This document shows, in pieces, positions 33,493 through 42,223 of a stretch of DNA of 64,000 nucleotides. Each line of letters starts with the position of its first letter. Position 1 is the first letter of the stretch. Location of the stretch: the NCBI GenBank assembly GCA_036383895.1, contig DASVNK010000048.1:38477-102476 (forward strand). The letters run 5' to 3'. The notes under the pieces are model-generated. The model did no database searches, was not told where the DNA came from, and worked only from the letters and a program-made list of their open reading frames with translations. A program made the position numbers and the translations under genes. The stretch is from DASVNK01 sp036383895. GTDB lineage: Bacteria > Verrucomicrobiota > Verrucomicrobiia > Limisphaerales > SXQI01.

Positions 33493-33951
33493 ATGAGCAA
33501 AGCGTTCACCAGAGAAGACGACGCCTCATCCAACTTTGCCCCTGCGCGCGCGCCGCTCCCGCCCGGAACACAGAATTACATCACTCCGGAAGGCGCAGCG
33601 AAAATTAAATCCGAACTGGATCGCCTCCTTGAGCGAAAAAGAAATTCCACCACGCCAAATCCTTCCACCGACGCTCGCATCCAATACCTCCAGTCCCTCT
33701 CACAAACCATGGTGATTGTCGAACCTGCGCGCAGCGAAGTTGTCCGCTTCGGCTCCACCGTTAGCGTCATCCAAAACGGTTCGCCTGAGACCTACCGCAT
33801 CGTCGGGGTAGACGAAATCGATCTCGACCGCGACCACATCAGTTGGCTCTCTCCACTGGCTCGCGCGCTCATGGGCCGTCGCGCCGGCGACAGAATCACC
33901 TTCCGCGCTCCGGCCGGCCCGCAAGAGATCTCAATTACCAGCATCGCCTGA
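33493..33951 (+). CDS. GreA/GreB-family factor lacking the coiled-coil tip
   Basis: The 152-residue protein has a Gre-type FKBP-like C-terminal domain (about 82-152: VRFGSTVSVIQNGSPETYRIVGVDE..., LSPLARALMGRRAGDRITFRAPAG). The N-terminal coiled coil keeps its base (YITPEGAAKIKSELDRLLERKR...DARIQYLQSL). About 20 residues around the tip are missing and replaced by a short polar turn. In GreA this tip carries the acidic residues that trigger RNA cleavage. It may therefore bind RNA polymerase's secondary channel without stimulating cleavage, like Gfh1 or Rnk. It is a single gene between a small membrane gene and the Cu-oxygenase gene. Confidence 0.75.
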   Translation: MSKAFTREDDASSNFAPARAPLPPGTQNYITPEGAAKIKSELDRLLERKRNSTTPNPSTDARIQYLQSLSQTMVIVEPARSEVVRFGSTVSVIQNGSPETYRIVGVDEIDLDRDHISWLSPLARALMGRRAGDRITFRAPAGPQEISITSIA

Positions 33952-34030
33952 GCGGCGCGAACTCAAGAACGTCTCGATCCTTTTGTGCCTTGCGCCAAGG
34001 TTGTCCGGCCAGCACTATATTGGCATCGCT

Positions 34031-35941
34031 ATGTTCACTCGCATTTCCTGGCTCAGCCTCATTGTGCTGTCGCACCTCGCCGTCTTCGGCGCCAGCGTTT
34101 CTCCCTCGGCTAACGGCACTGCGGTAGTCGAGGCGGAATCGGAATCCGGCAATCTGGTGACGATCGAAGCTCTCGACGACCTTGCCCGAAAGAATTGGGA
34201 GACCATCAGCACCGTTCTGGCGCGAAGTAACAAAGTGCAGTGGCGCGATCCCTGGTGCGGCACCGCCCCGAACCGTTTTTACCGAATTTCTCAGACCAAC
34301 TTCGCCGATCGCATCGTCGACCGCGCGCCGAATTTTCGCTTGAACGATCACGCCGGTAAATCGCACGAACTTTACTACTTCTGGAACGACAGCCGCGTCA
34401 GCGCCTTCGTGCTCATCTTCGCCGCGAACGGTTGCGCCGAACTCACCAACCAACTGCCGGTCATCCGCGCTTTGCAACAAAAGTTCGCATCACAAGGTGT
34501 GAAGTTCTGGATGATTAATTCCAACCCTGCCGATACGCGCACCAACATCGCCGCCGAGGCGACCCGCCTCGCTTTGAACATTCCGATCCTGCACGACCGC
34601 GCCCAAACCATCGCCCGCAATTTCCGCGCGACACGTGCCGCCGAAGTGGTCTGCATCGATCGCGAAGGCTTTGAAATTTTCTACCGCGGCTCTTTCGATG
34701 AACGCACCACCACCACCGCCGGAACTGCCACGCGCAATTTTGTCGATGAAGCGCTCACCGCGTTTCTCGCCGGCGATGATGCTGGCGTCCGCGCCACCAA
34801 AGCGGCCGGATGCGATGTGCCGGTCCAGGTCGAAAGCACTCTCTCGTACAGCGCAGATATCGCACCGATCCTTCAAGCCAAGTGCGTCACTTGCCACAGT
34901 CCCGGCAATGTTGCGCCCTGGTCCATGACCAATCACGCGATCGTTAAATCTTACGCCTCGCTCATTCGCGACCAGGTCAGCACCCGCAAAATGCCGCCGT
35001 GGCATCCCGATCCTGAATTCGGCAACTTCAAAAATGATTTCTCCCTGAGCATCGCTGAAGAACGCAAGCTGATGCAGTGGGTGGGGGCTGGCGCCCCACG
35101 CGGGGACGGGACGGACCCGCTTGAGAACGTCCCGCCGCCACCACCAAAGTGGCCGGTCGAATTAGGCGAGCCCGATATGGTTATTCGTCCGCCGCTGCAG
35201 CAGGTTGCCGCGACCGGTGAGGAACCGTATCGCTACGTCTTCGTGCAATCCGGCCTCACGAATGACGTCTGGGTGCGGGCCGCGATTGTGCGGCCGAGCA
35301 ACACGCGTGTCGTTCATCACTACCTCGTTTGGGAAGGCCAGAACACACAACAAATGGCCGCCGGTCTCGCCAGTTATGTTCCCGGAATGCAAATGGCGCC
35401 GCTCCCGCAAGGCACCGGTCTGCGTTTCACGTGCGACATGTGGCTCACCTTCAACCTGCATTACACCGCCAGCGGCGAACCTGAAACTGATCAGCCGGAA
35501 CTCGCGCTCTGGTTCCACAAAACACCGCCGGCCAAAACGTTGAAAACCCTTCCGCTGCTAAGTGAATTCACGATCCCAGCCGGCAACAACGAATACCAGG
35601 TGATCGCCAGAATGCCGTTCGCGCTACCGGTTCCGGTTACCATTTACAGCATGAGCCCGCACATGCATTACCGAGGCTTGCGCATGCGTTTCGAAATTAT
35701 TGATCCGGCGGGCAAACGCGAAACTCTCCTCTCCGTCCCGCGCTACCATTTCAACTGGCAAACTGGATACCAACTCGCCCAACCCCGCCGCATCCCCGCC
35801 GGATATCGCATCGAGGTCATCGGCGCCTTCGATAATTCTCCCCAAAACATGGCCAATCCGGACCCCACTCTAAACGTCGGCTGGGGCGACCAATCCTGGG
35901 AAGAAATGTTTATCGGCTATTTCGATTATACGGAGGGTTGA
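34031..35941 (+). CDS. Secreted redoxin / cytochrome c / Cu-dependent monooxygenase-type protein
   Basis: The 636-residue protein has a signal peptide (FTRISWLSLIVLSHLAVFGA), then a short RFYR module near 30-85 (IEALDDL...W...RDPWCGTAPNRFYRIS). A redoxin/AhpC-like domain follows (about 95-235), whose usual CxxC is reduced to a lone Cys (AANGCAELTNQL). A c-type haem site CVTCH lies near 284, followed by KMPPWH. A Cu type II, ascorbate-dependent monooxygenase-like domain ends it, with VVHHYLVW, FNLHYTASG and SPHMHYRG as copper ligands. ATG 34031 directly precedes the signal peptide. It is probably a periplasmic oxidoreductase of unknown substrate. Confidence 0.85.
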   Translation: MFTRISWLSLIVLSHLAVFGASVSPSANGTAVVEAESESGNLVTIEALDDLARKNWETISTVLARSNKVQWRDPWCGTAPNRFYRISQTNFADRIVDRAPNFRLNDHAGKSHELYYFWNDSRVSAFVLIFAANGCAELTNQLPVIRALQQKFASQGVKFWMINSNPADTRTNIAAEATRLALNIPILHDRAQTIARNFRATRAAEVVCIDREGFEIFYRGSFDERTTTTAGTATRNFVDEALTAFLAGDDAGVRATKAAGCDVPVQVESTLSYSADIAPILQAKCVTCHSPGNVAPWSMTNHAIVKSYASLIRDQVSTRKMPPWHPDPEFGNFKNDFSLSIAEERKLMQWVGAGAPRGDGTDPLENVPPPPPKWPVELGEPDMVIRPPLQQVAATGEEPYRYVFVQSGLTNDVWVRAAIVRPSNTRVVHHYLVWEGQNTQQMAAGLASYVPGMQMAPLPQGTGLRFTCDMWLTFNLHYTASGEPETDQPELALWFHKTPPAKTLKTLPLLSEFTIPAGNNEYQVIARMPFALPVPVTIYSMSPHMHYRGLRMRFEIIDPAGKRETLLSVPRYHFNWQTGYQLAQPRRIPAGYRIEVIGAFDNSPQNMANPDPTLNVGWGDQSWEEMFIGYFDYTEG

Positions 35942-35945
35942 GGGT

Positions 35946-37796
35946 TTAATTTGCGGCCGTCTCAACCTTAACCAGTGGCAATTCAAAACACGCCGCCTCC
36001 TGCGCGTTTCGCACATAAAGCCGATTGCCAACCACCACCGGATGATTCCACGTTTTTCCTTCCAGCGCCTTGAAGGATGCGACCTCTTTGAACTCAGTCG
36101 CATTTGCCTCAACCAGCGCCACGCGTCCATCCTCCGCTGCGACGAGGAGCGCCTTTGAATTTTCCAGGAGCACTACTTCACCTTTTCCATAGCGACCGTC
36201 GCGCCACTTCCGCTGTCCGGTTTTCACATCCACGCAGGTCATGAAACCGCCATCGATTCCGAAGAGATGGCCTTCGTGCACGACAAAATCGGTGAAATCT
36301 GGTTTCAAATTCTTCACTGTCCACAATTCTTCTGCCGCGAGCTCGCCGTTGCTTTGCTTAATCTGAATCGCCCGCGAACCCGGCCCCATGCCGCTGTACA
36401 TAACCACCGTGTCACCGATTACCGCCGGCTGCTGCGCGCGATACCCATTAAACTTCCAGTCATAATTCAGGCGCTCCTTCCCGCTCGCCGGATCCACCGC
36501 GAGCAACCCTGCCTCCGAAACGAGCAGCACCAGATCCTCACCCGCAATCGTGTTCAACTGCGGCGAACAATAAGACTCCACCCCAGCGGCGCCGACCGAC
36601 CATCGCAGCGCCCCTTTCTCCGCATCGAACGCGAGCAACCCTTTACCAGCCGCTCCACCGCCCCACACGATCACCACTCCCTTCGTTACCAGCGGCGATC
36701 CCGCGTAGCCCCACATCGGCAATTTCTCGCGCCCGGCCAGTTCCTTCACATTCTGCTGCCACACAATTTTCCCGTTTGCTGGATCCAGCCGCAGCAAAAT
36801 CCCAGTCGAACCCATCACGAACAGTCCCGCTTCGTTCGTGCCCCCAGTCGTCAACGTCGCCAGCGTAGGCGTCGCGCGCGGACCTGGACCGCCCATCGGA
36901 TCATCCAACCTCGCCTCAAATTCCTGCCGCCAAATTTCCTGTCCCGTATCCGCATCGTAGCAAACGACAGCTTCCATCGGCCCGCGCTGTTCCTGCGTAA
37001 ACAAAAACTTTCCCGCGATCGCAAACGAAGACCACGCCGGCCCCACCGGGATCTTCCACAATTGTCGCGGCGCTTGCGCGGACCAATTTGTTGCAATCTG
37101 CGGACCAACTACGCGACCGGAACGATCCGCTCCACGAAACGCCGGCCACTCCGGATTCGCGAACGCCGCCCCAATCCCGTCTACTGCGACATTCGTCGAG
37201 TTAATTACTCCAGCCCGTGATCCGTTCCCGCCGCTGTTCGCCAGCAATCTCTCCTCGGCTGATTTCGTCCACCGCCAATGCGAGACCAAGACATAATCCC
37301 CGTCATACCCATCACTCCGCAGCAGCAGCGAATAACCACAGCCCAAGAAGGCCGCCAACACGGCGAAGCCGGTCCTCGTCATCGGCGCGCGCTCCTTGAA
37401 AAGCACTGCGACGAGTCCGAACAACAGCAGACCCATTGGCCCCGTTAAATACATCGTGCCCGCCCCGCGCATCGTCACGTCGCCGAGCACAAACGTCACC
37501 ATCACCGCAGCGATTACGCCCAGAAATCCAAACACCCGCTCCTTCCAATTCGCCCGGCTCGCCGTCAGCCACCAAATCAGCAAAAAAATCCCCAGCAACG
37601 CTGGCACCATATTCGTAATGATCCAGTAGCGCGATTGACCTCCCTCCAAATACGGCGGCACCAGCCGCGCCGCCACCATCAGCACAATCAACCCCACCGC
37701 AGGCCAGGCGCGTAAGGGCCGAAAACCGCGCTTGGGAGCCGAGGGAGTGGTAGTTTCGCCGGGCTCGGATCGCACCACTTTTGTGACGTCGCTCAT
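35946..37796 (-). CDS. Membrane-anchored PQQ-repeat protein (BamB-like)
   Basis: The 616-residue protein has four N-terminal membrane helices at about 30-46, 60-80, 90-110 and 135-155. A beta-propeller of about seven PQQ-like repeats then fills the rest, with recurring ...YDADTGQEIWRQ, LRLDPANGKIVW, FDAEKGALRWS, VDPASGKERLNY and VDVKTGQRKWRDG. The propeller starts after WPAFRGADRSGR, the opening common in PVC PQQ-repeat proteins. Cofactor binding is not evident, and a scaffold role is as likely as an enzyme. I chose the ATG at 37796, with the hydrophobic region following; upstream frame sequence is not protein-like. Confidence 0.85.
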   Translation of the reverse strand: MSDVTKVVRSEPGETTTPSAPKRGFRPLRAWPAVGLIVLMVAARLVPPYLEGGQSRYWIITNMVPALLGIFLLIWWLTASRANWKERVFGFLGVIAAVMVTFVLGDVTMRGAGTMYLTGPMGLLLFGLVAVLFKERAPMTRTGFAVLAAFLGCGYSLLLRSDGYDGDYVLVSHWRWTKSAEERLLANSGGNGSRAGVINSTNVAVDGIGAAFANPEWPAFRGADRSGRVVGPQIATNWSAQAPRQLWKIPVGPAWSSFAIAGKFLFTQEQRGPMEAVVCYDADTGQEIWRQEFEARLDDPMGGPGPRATPTLATLTTGGTNEAGLFVMGSTGILLRLDPANGKIVWQQNVKELAGREKLPMWGYAGSPLVTKGVVIVWGGGAAGKGLLAFDAEKGALRWSVGAAGVESYCSPQLNTIAGEDLVLLVSEAGLLAVDPASGKERLNYDWKFNGYRAQQPAVIGDTVVMYSGMGPGSRAIQIKQSNGELAAEELWTVKNLKPDFTDFVVHEGHLFGIDGGFMTCVDVKTGQRKWRDGRYGKGEVVLLENSKALLVAAEDGRVALVEANATEFKEVASFKALEGKTWNHPVVVGNRLYVRNAQEAACFELPLVKVETAAN

Positions 37797-38263
37797 AAGA
37801 AAGAAAATCCAATCGCGCTCGCGACCGTATTCCTCTCGCCGGCTTTTCGGAAGCGGATTCGGAATGCCCCGTTCGAAAAATAAAGTTGATGCTAGAAAAT
37901 TCCGGCAAATTCTGGAAACACGGGCACTTCGTGAGGACCATTTTTCAAGATTGCGCAGGGCGGAAAAGCGGTACTCGCTGACGATGAAGGACTTGCGCAT
38001 TTCACTAGGTGAAAAATTACACTCACTTAGCCGGAACCCATTGGAAATGAATGACATGCTCATAGGTTTCTCTTTCTACGAGCCTGAGGGACGCGCAACG
38101 AGAACGGCACGACAATGCCCGTTACATGTTGCTTCGGGGATGAAGGGAAACTCGCCTACTCCGGCGAACCTCTATTCAGCCACGGTGCAGCCTCAGGCTG
38201 CTTAGAAGATTTAACCCGGTTGCGGTCAGAAGGACAAGAAAGAACGGCGAGGTTGATCGCGAG
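37797..38263. other. Intergenic region with one doubtful ORF
   Basis: The 467 bases lie between the PQQ gene start and the 3' end of the LRR gene. A plus-strand frame at 37864-38205 could encode 113 residues, basic at first (MPRSKNKVDARKFRQIL) and later of unlikely composition, with no family match. A GCAGCC-TCA-GGCTGC hairpin lies at 38187-38201. No other feature was seen. Confidence 0.3.
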
Positions 38264-40705
38264 CTAGTGAGTGCGAATTCGGTAAAATCGGGAGTTGGAG
38301 TTCTTCCAGGTTGGGTCCACAAAGTTGAAGGCGTCGCGCGGCATCATGTTCGTTAAGACAGGGACCCAAAGTGGACTGTTGAGGTTCGTGCAGCCTTCAA
38401 CAACAAATTCGCTACCGGTCAACCACTCGAGGCGAAAGCCGAAGTCATTTTGTGCTGGTCCGAAAGTGATGCCTGCTGCCGACGCGCTTCTGGGCCAAGA
38501 TGCAGTAGGGCGGAGTGCCACTTGAGGTGCCCAACCGAGGGAACCGGGATCATAATATACGATCACATCCGGGCTGTTCTCGAAGGTGGCGATTGGAAGG
38601 AGTTCAGGAGCATTGCCGCGGAAGGCAACGGATTGAAGGTTTGCACAGTTGGCGAATGCACGGTCGCCGAAGTCGGCGGAACTATTTTGGATTATAACGG
38701 CAGTGAGTTCGCCGCAATTGTTGAAAGCATTTCGTTGAAGGGCGCGAAGACTTGCGGGCAACACCACAGTTTTAAGACTCGTGCAGTCTTCAAAAGCGCT
38801 GTCTCCAATGCTTACGAGACCTTGCTCGAGGTGGACTTGATTTAATTTCGTGCACGCACGAAAGGCGAAGTTGCCCAGAGAGAGCACGCTTCCGGGAATG
38901 ACGACATTTTCCAATGCCGAGCAGCCGAAAAAGGCGACTCCGCCAATGTTTGTAACGGTTCCGGGAATGGTGACCGTCGACAAGTTCGTGCAGGCGTAAA
39001 ACGTGGAGCCTTTTATTTCAGAAATTGTGGGAGGCCAAGCAAAGCTCCTTAAGTTTGATTCTCTAAACGCGCTGTTCTCGATTTCGGTGACGCTGGAGGG
39101 GATCGCCATTTCGACCAAGCTCGAAGCGTGAGCGAAAGCGAAAGCGTCAATAGTGACCGTTCCGTCAGGAACGGAGTAAATCGAAGCTCGATAGCCTTCC
39201 GGGAATTTGAGGAGCACCGTTTTGTCTTTGGTGAATAAGACCCCGTTCAAGCTGCTCAAGTTAGGGTTATTCGGGTGAACCTGAATTTGGAGCAGGTCGG
39301 CACAGCGAGAAAACGCGAGCCAACCGAGGGAGGTAACGGTGCTCGGAATCGAAACCGTTGTCAGGCCGGAAGCCATGAACGCAGTATTGCCGACGTCAAT
39401 GATACCTTCGGGAAGAGTGATTTGCCGCAAGCTGGGGCAATTTTGAAATGCGCCGCTACCGATTCGGCGAAGATTGCCTGTTAAGGAAACGTTTGTGAGG
39501 GCAGCGCAGTTATCAAAGGCAGAATAGCCAATGTTCGTAACGGTGGCAGGTATGTTAACGGAAGTTAGATTTGTGCATGAGACAAAGGCCGCACCTTCAA
39601 TTGTTGTTACCCCGTCGGGAATGTTTACGGATTTCAAATTCCCGCAGCTCGAGAAAAGTCCCTCTGGCAGCCGATTGATCGAGGAAGGAAGTTCGACGTG
39701 AACCAAGCCGCTTACGGAGAACGCCGAAGAAGAAATGGAAGTGACAGTCGGGGGAATGGAGATTTCCTGGAGGCGATCGCAAAACATAAACGCGGAAGAG
39801 CCAATCGAACTGAGACCGGGCGGGAGCGTGATCGAGGAAAGATTTGTGCAGAATGCGAAGGCATTGTCTTCAATCGTAGTGACACCCCCGGGAACGACGA
39901 TATTCGTCAAGCTACCGCACCCGCTAAAGGCGCCTTCGCCGATGTCGACGATCCCGGGCGGCAGATCAATCGCGCGTAAGCTGGCACAACCAGCGAACGC
40001 CCAGTCACCGACTTCTCGAACGGAGGTTGGGAGAGCGATATTCGTGAGAAGCGAGCAGCCTGCAACGAATCCGCTCGGAATCCGCGGCAGGTTTTGAGGT
40101 AGAGTGACGTTGCGCAGCTGCACGCATTGGTCGAATAAACCGTTTGCCAGATTCGTGACGGTTTCGGAGATAACCGCGGTCTTCAGGCTCGCGCAGAACC
40201 CGAAAGCCTCGCTTCCGAGCGTTTTCACATTTCGCGGGATTGATATGCTCGTCAGCGCATTGCAAAAAGTGAAAGCACGCGAACCAATATTTGTGACATT
40301 TATCGGTATGGTCACGTTCGACAGGCTAACGCAATGATAGAAAGCTTCTGCCTCGATTGTTCTAAGACTGGCGGGGAGAGTAATGGTCGCGAGAGCCTCG
40401 GAATCGAAAAATGCTTTGAAGCCGATACTCTCGATTGAATCGGAAAGGAAAACTTCTGTGATATGCGAACCGAGGAAAGCCTCGTCTCCGATGGAGGTGA
40501 CCGGAAGCCCCTCGATCGTCGCCGGGACGAAAACCACTGTCTCGGCGCCCGTATATTTCGTGACGCTAACTTTCTGGGATTCGACCTTGAAACTAAACCC
40601 TTCGAATTCGCCGACATTTGCAAGTGTTGAAAGGCATGCGCACACGATCAGGGGGTAAAAGCTGGTCCAGGCTGCCTGGAAATTGAAGATGTGGCTTTGG
40701 TTCAT
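38264..40705 (-). CDS. Secreted BspA-type leucine-rich-repeat protein
   Basis: The 813-residue protein has an N-terminal hydrophobic segment (FYPLIVCACLSTLANV, about 16-31) as signal. About 27 LRR_5 repeats of ~23 residues span roughly 60-700, each following x-x-x-I-x-x-x-A-F-x-x-C-x-x-L-x-x-V-x-I-P. Cys at the AFxxC position recurs in most repeats. A globular break occurs around 450-490 (HPNNPNLSSLNGVLFTKD). The C-terminus (EFVVEGCTNL...W.P...FNFVDPTW...SRFYRIRTH) is the verrucomicrobial RFYR module. BspA-like proteins mediate adhesion, so a surface role is inferred. It stands alone with 123 bases to the CapK gene. Confidence 0.9.
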   Translation of the reverse strand: MNQSHIFNFQAAWTSFYPLIVCACLSTLANVGEFEGFSFKVESQKVSVTKYTGAETVVFVPATIEGLPVTSIGDEAFLGSHITEVFLSDSIESIGFKAFFDSEALATITLPASLRTIEAEAFYHCVSLSNVTIPINVTNIGSRAFTFCNALTSISIPRNVKTLGSEAFGFCASLKTAVISETVTNLANGLFDQCVQLRNVTLPQNLPRIPSGFVAGCSLLTNIALPTSVREVGDWAFAGCASLRAIDLPPGIVDIGEGAFSGCGSLTNIVVPGGVTTIEDNAFAFCTNLSSITLPPGLSSIGSSAFMFCDRLQEISIPPTVTSISSSAFSVSGLVHVELPSSINRLPEGLFSSCGNLKSVNIPDGVTTIEGAAFVSCTNLTSVNIPATVTNIGYSAFDNCAALTNVSLTGNLRRIGSGAFQNCPSLRQITLPEGIIDVGNTAFMASGLTTVSIPSTVTSLGWLAFSRCADLLQIQVHPNNPNLSSLNGVLFTKDKTVLLKFPEGYRASIYSVPDGTVTIDAFAFAHASSLVEMAIPSSVTEIENSAFRESNLRSFAWPPTISEIKGSTFYACTNLSTVTIPGTVTNIGGVAFFGCSALENVVIPGSVLSLGNFAFRACTKLNQVHLEQGLVSIGDSAFEDCTSLKTVVLPASLRALQRNAFNNCGELTAVIIQNSSADFGDRAFANCANLQSVAFRGNAPELLPIATFENSPDVIVYYDPGSLGWAPQVALRPTASWPRSASAAGITFGPAQNDFGFRLEWLTGSEFVVEGCTNLNSPLWVPVLTNMMPRDAFNFVDPTWKNSNSRFYRIRTH

Positions 40706-40828
40706 ACTCGTTCGGTAGGCTTTGCCTCGCGAAACTTCATGCGAGACATCGAAACATACCTTTAGCGCTGAGCAGTGTGGAAGATGGTATCGCGCTGGTC
40801 TGAAGACACCAGCCGATTCTACGACTCA

Positions 40829-42223
40829 CTAAGGGCTGATCTTACTGACGAGCCATTTGTGTTTGCCGCGGGAGGTTTTTTCGACGGAGTCGACGCGCTG
40901 GAGGATGAGGTCTATGTCGTCGCCTAGTTTTCGGCGGACGCCGGCTTCGATGTGCGGCAGGCGAGTGGTTTGGAATTTGGGGCCGGGCAGGTAACGGAGG
41001 TGAACTTTGCCGGGCTGGTCCTGGAAGAATTGCACGGCGTAGAGGTCGTCGAAAATGTCGTCGTGCATGTTGATGGCGGTGAGGGAGATTTTGCGGCCGG
41101 CGCTGGTGACAATGAATTCCTGTTCGCGGCCGGCGATTTCGGTGGCGGCGGGCCATGGGTATTCTTTGGGCGCGGCCGGATCGAGGAGGCGAACGTAGTC
41201 GCCGGTGCGATAGCGGACAAAGGGCATGGCCAGGTTGTGGAAGGAGGTGCCGATCACTTCGCGGAGACCTTCGGCATCGGGTTCGCCGAATTCGACGTAG
41301 CCGTAGAGCGGATGGAAGTAGTAGTGCTGGGTGTTGCGACCCCAGGCGGCAAGGACAACGCGCTCGGTGTGGCCGTACCAGGTGTAGCAGCGCGTTTTGA
41401 ACACGCGCTCGATGATGCGCTGCTGCGGTGCGGTGAGTTTTTCGGAGCCGCATAAGATGCCGCGCAAGGGTAGCCGCCATTGCTGTTTGCTGGTTTCGAG
41501 GAATTCGGCGAGTTGCAGGGCCATGGAAGAATAGCCGTAAAGCAAGTCGGGCTTGAAGTGTTCGAGTTGCTCCAGGTATTCGGGCAAACGGGCTTGAGTG
41601 AGATGATACGAACTGAGCGCGAGCCAATCGCGTGTCGCATCGTAGGAACTGATCTTCCCATTCGCCCGCGCGCTGGTCACGTGACCGCGCAACATCGCGA
41701 GACGCGCGCCTTCGAAGTAACCGCCACGCTTCCACATGCCTTCCAGGAACGCGCCTTCCTTCGCGCGGCCCACGCCTTTTTCGAGGTAGAACCCGACGGG
41801 TTGGCCGGTGCTCCCGCCCGTGGTCAGGTAGAGCCGCTGGGCCGGCGGCATATTCCTGGCCACCATCTCTTCGCGATGTTCCAGCAAGTCGCTCTTGGTC
41901 AGCAACGGTGCGCGCTTCAACTCCTCAAGCGACTGGAAATTCGCCGCATCGAACCCCGCCTCGGCAAACCGCTTTTGATAAAACGGGCAGTGATTAGCAG
42001 CTTGCTGCACCGTTCGCCGCACCTGTTGAAACTGGTAATCTTCTATCCGTTTTGCGTCCCAGCTTTCGCACTCCTCTACGAGCGCCTTGAACCGCCCGTA
42101 TTGTTTCCCGCGGCGAATCGATTCCGGCAAATGGCGGTAGGGAAATCCAATCGCTTTCTTGATTCCATCGGGAAAGCGGTCGTAGAGCGCGAGGAAGGGG
42201 TACAGTTTGTCTTCCAGGCTCAT
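40829..42223 (-). CDS. CapK/PaaK-family adenylate-forming ligase
   Basis: The 464-residue protein shows an AMP-binding P-loop TTGGSTGQPVGFYL near 134-147, YGHTERV near 285, and YRTGDYVRL with an adjacent GREQEF near 365-380. This resembles phenylacetate-CoA ligases and CapK-like enzymes of polysaccharide clusters, which adenylate a carboxylic acid. The acceptor and acid are unknown. Its ATG overlaps the stop of the DUF362 gene in an ATGA, so the two are translationally coupled and probably act in one pathway. Strand composition switches inside the gene near base 41640. Confidence 0.85.
   Translation of the reverse strand: MSLEDKLYPFLALYDRFPDGIKKAIGFPYRHLPESIRRGKQYGRFKALVEECESWDAKRIEDYQFQQVRRTVQQAANHCPFYQKRFAEAGFDAANFQSLEELKRAPLLTKSDLLEHREEMVARNMPPAQRLYLTTGGSTGQPVGFYLEKGVGRAKEGAFLEGMWKRGGYFEGARLAMLRGHVTSARANGKISSYDATRDWLALSSYHLTQARLPEYLEQLEHFKPDLLYGYSSMALQLAEFLETSKQQWRLPLRGILCGSEKLTAPQQRIIERVFKTRCYTWYGHTERVVLAAWGRNTQHYYFHPLYGYVEFGEPDAEGLREVIGTSFHNLAMPFVRYRTGDYVRLLDPAAPKEYPWPAATEIAGREQEFIVTSAGRKISLTAINMHDDIFDDLYAVQFFQDQPGKVHLRYLPGPKFQTTRLPHIEAGVRRKLGDDIDLILQRVDSVEKTSRGKHKWLVSKISP

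Noticed and set aside
37732..37863. First part of a 157-codon plus-strand frame overlapping the PQQ gene start
   Set aside because: Overlaps a supported gene and shows no domain; only the later part (from 37864) is left as doubtful.
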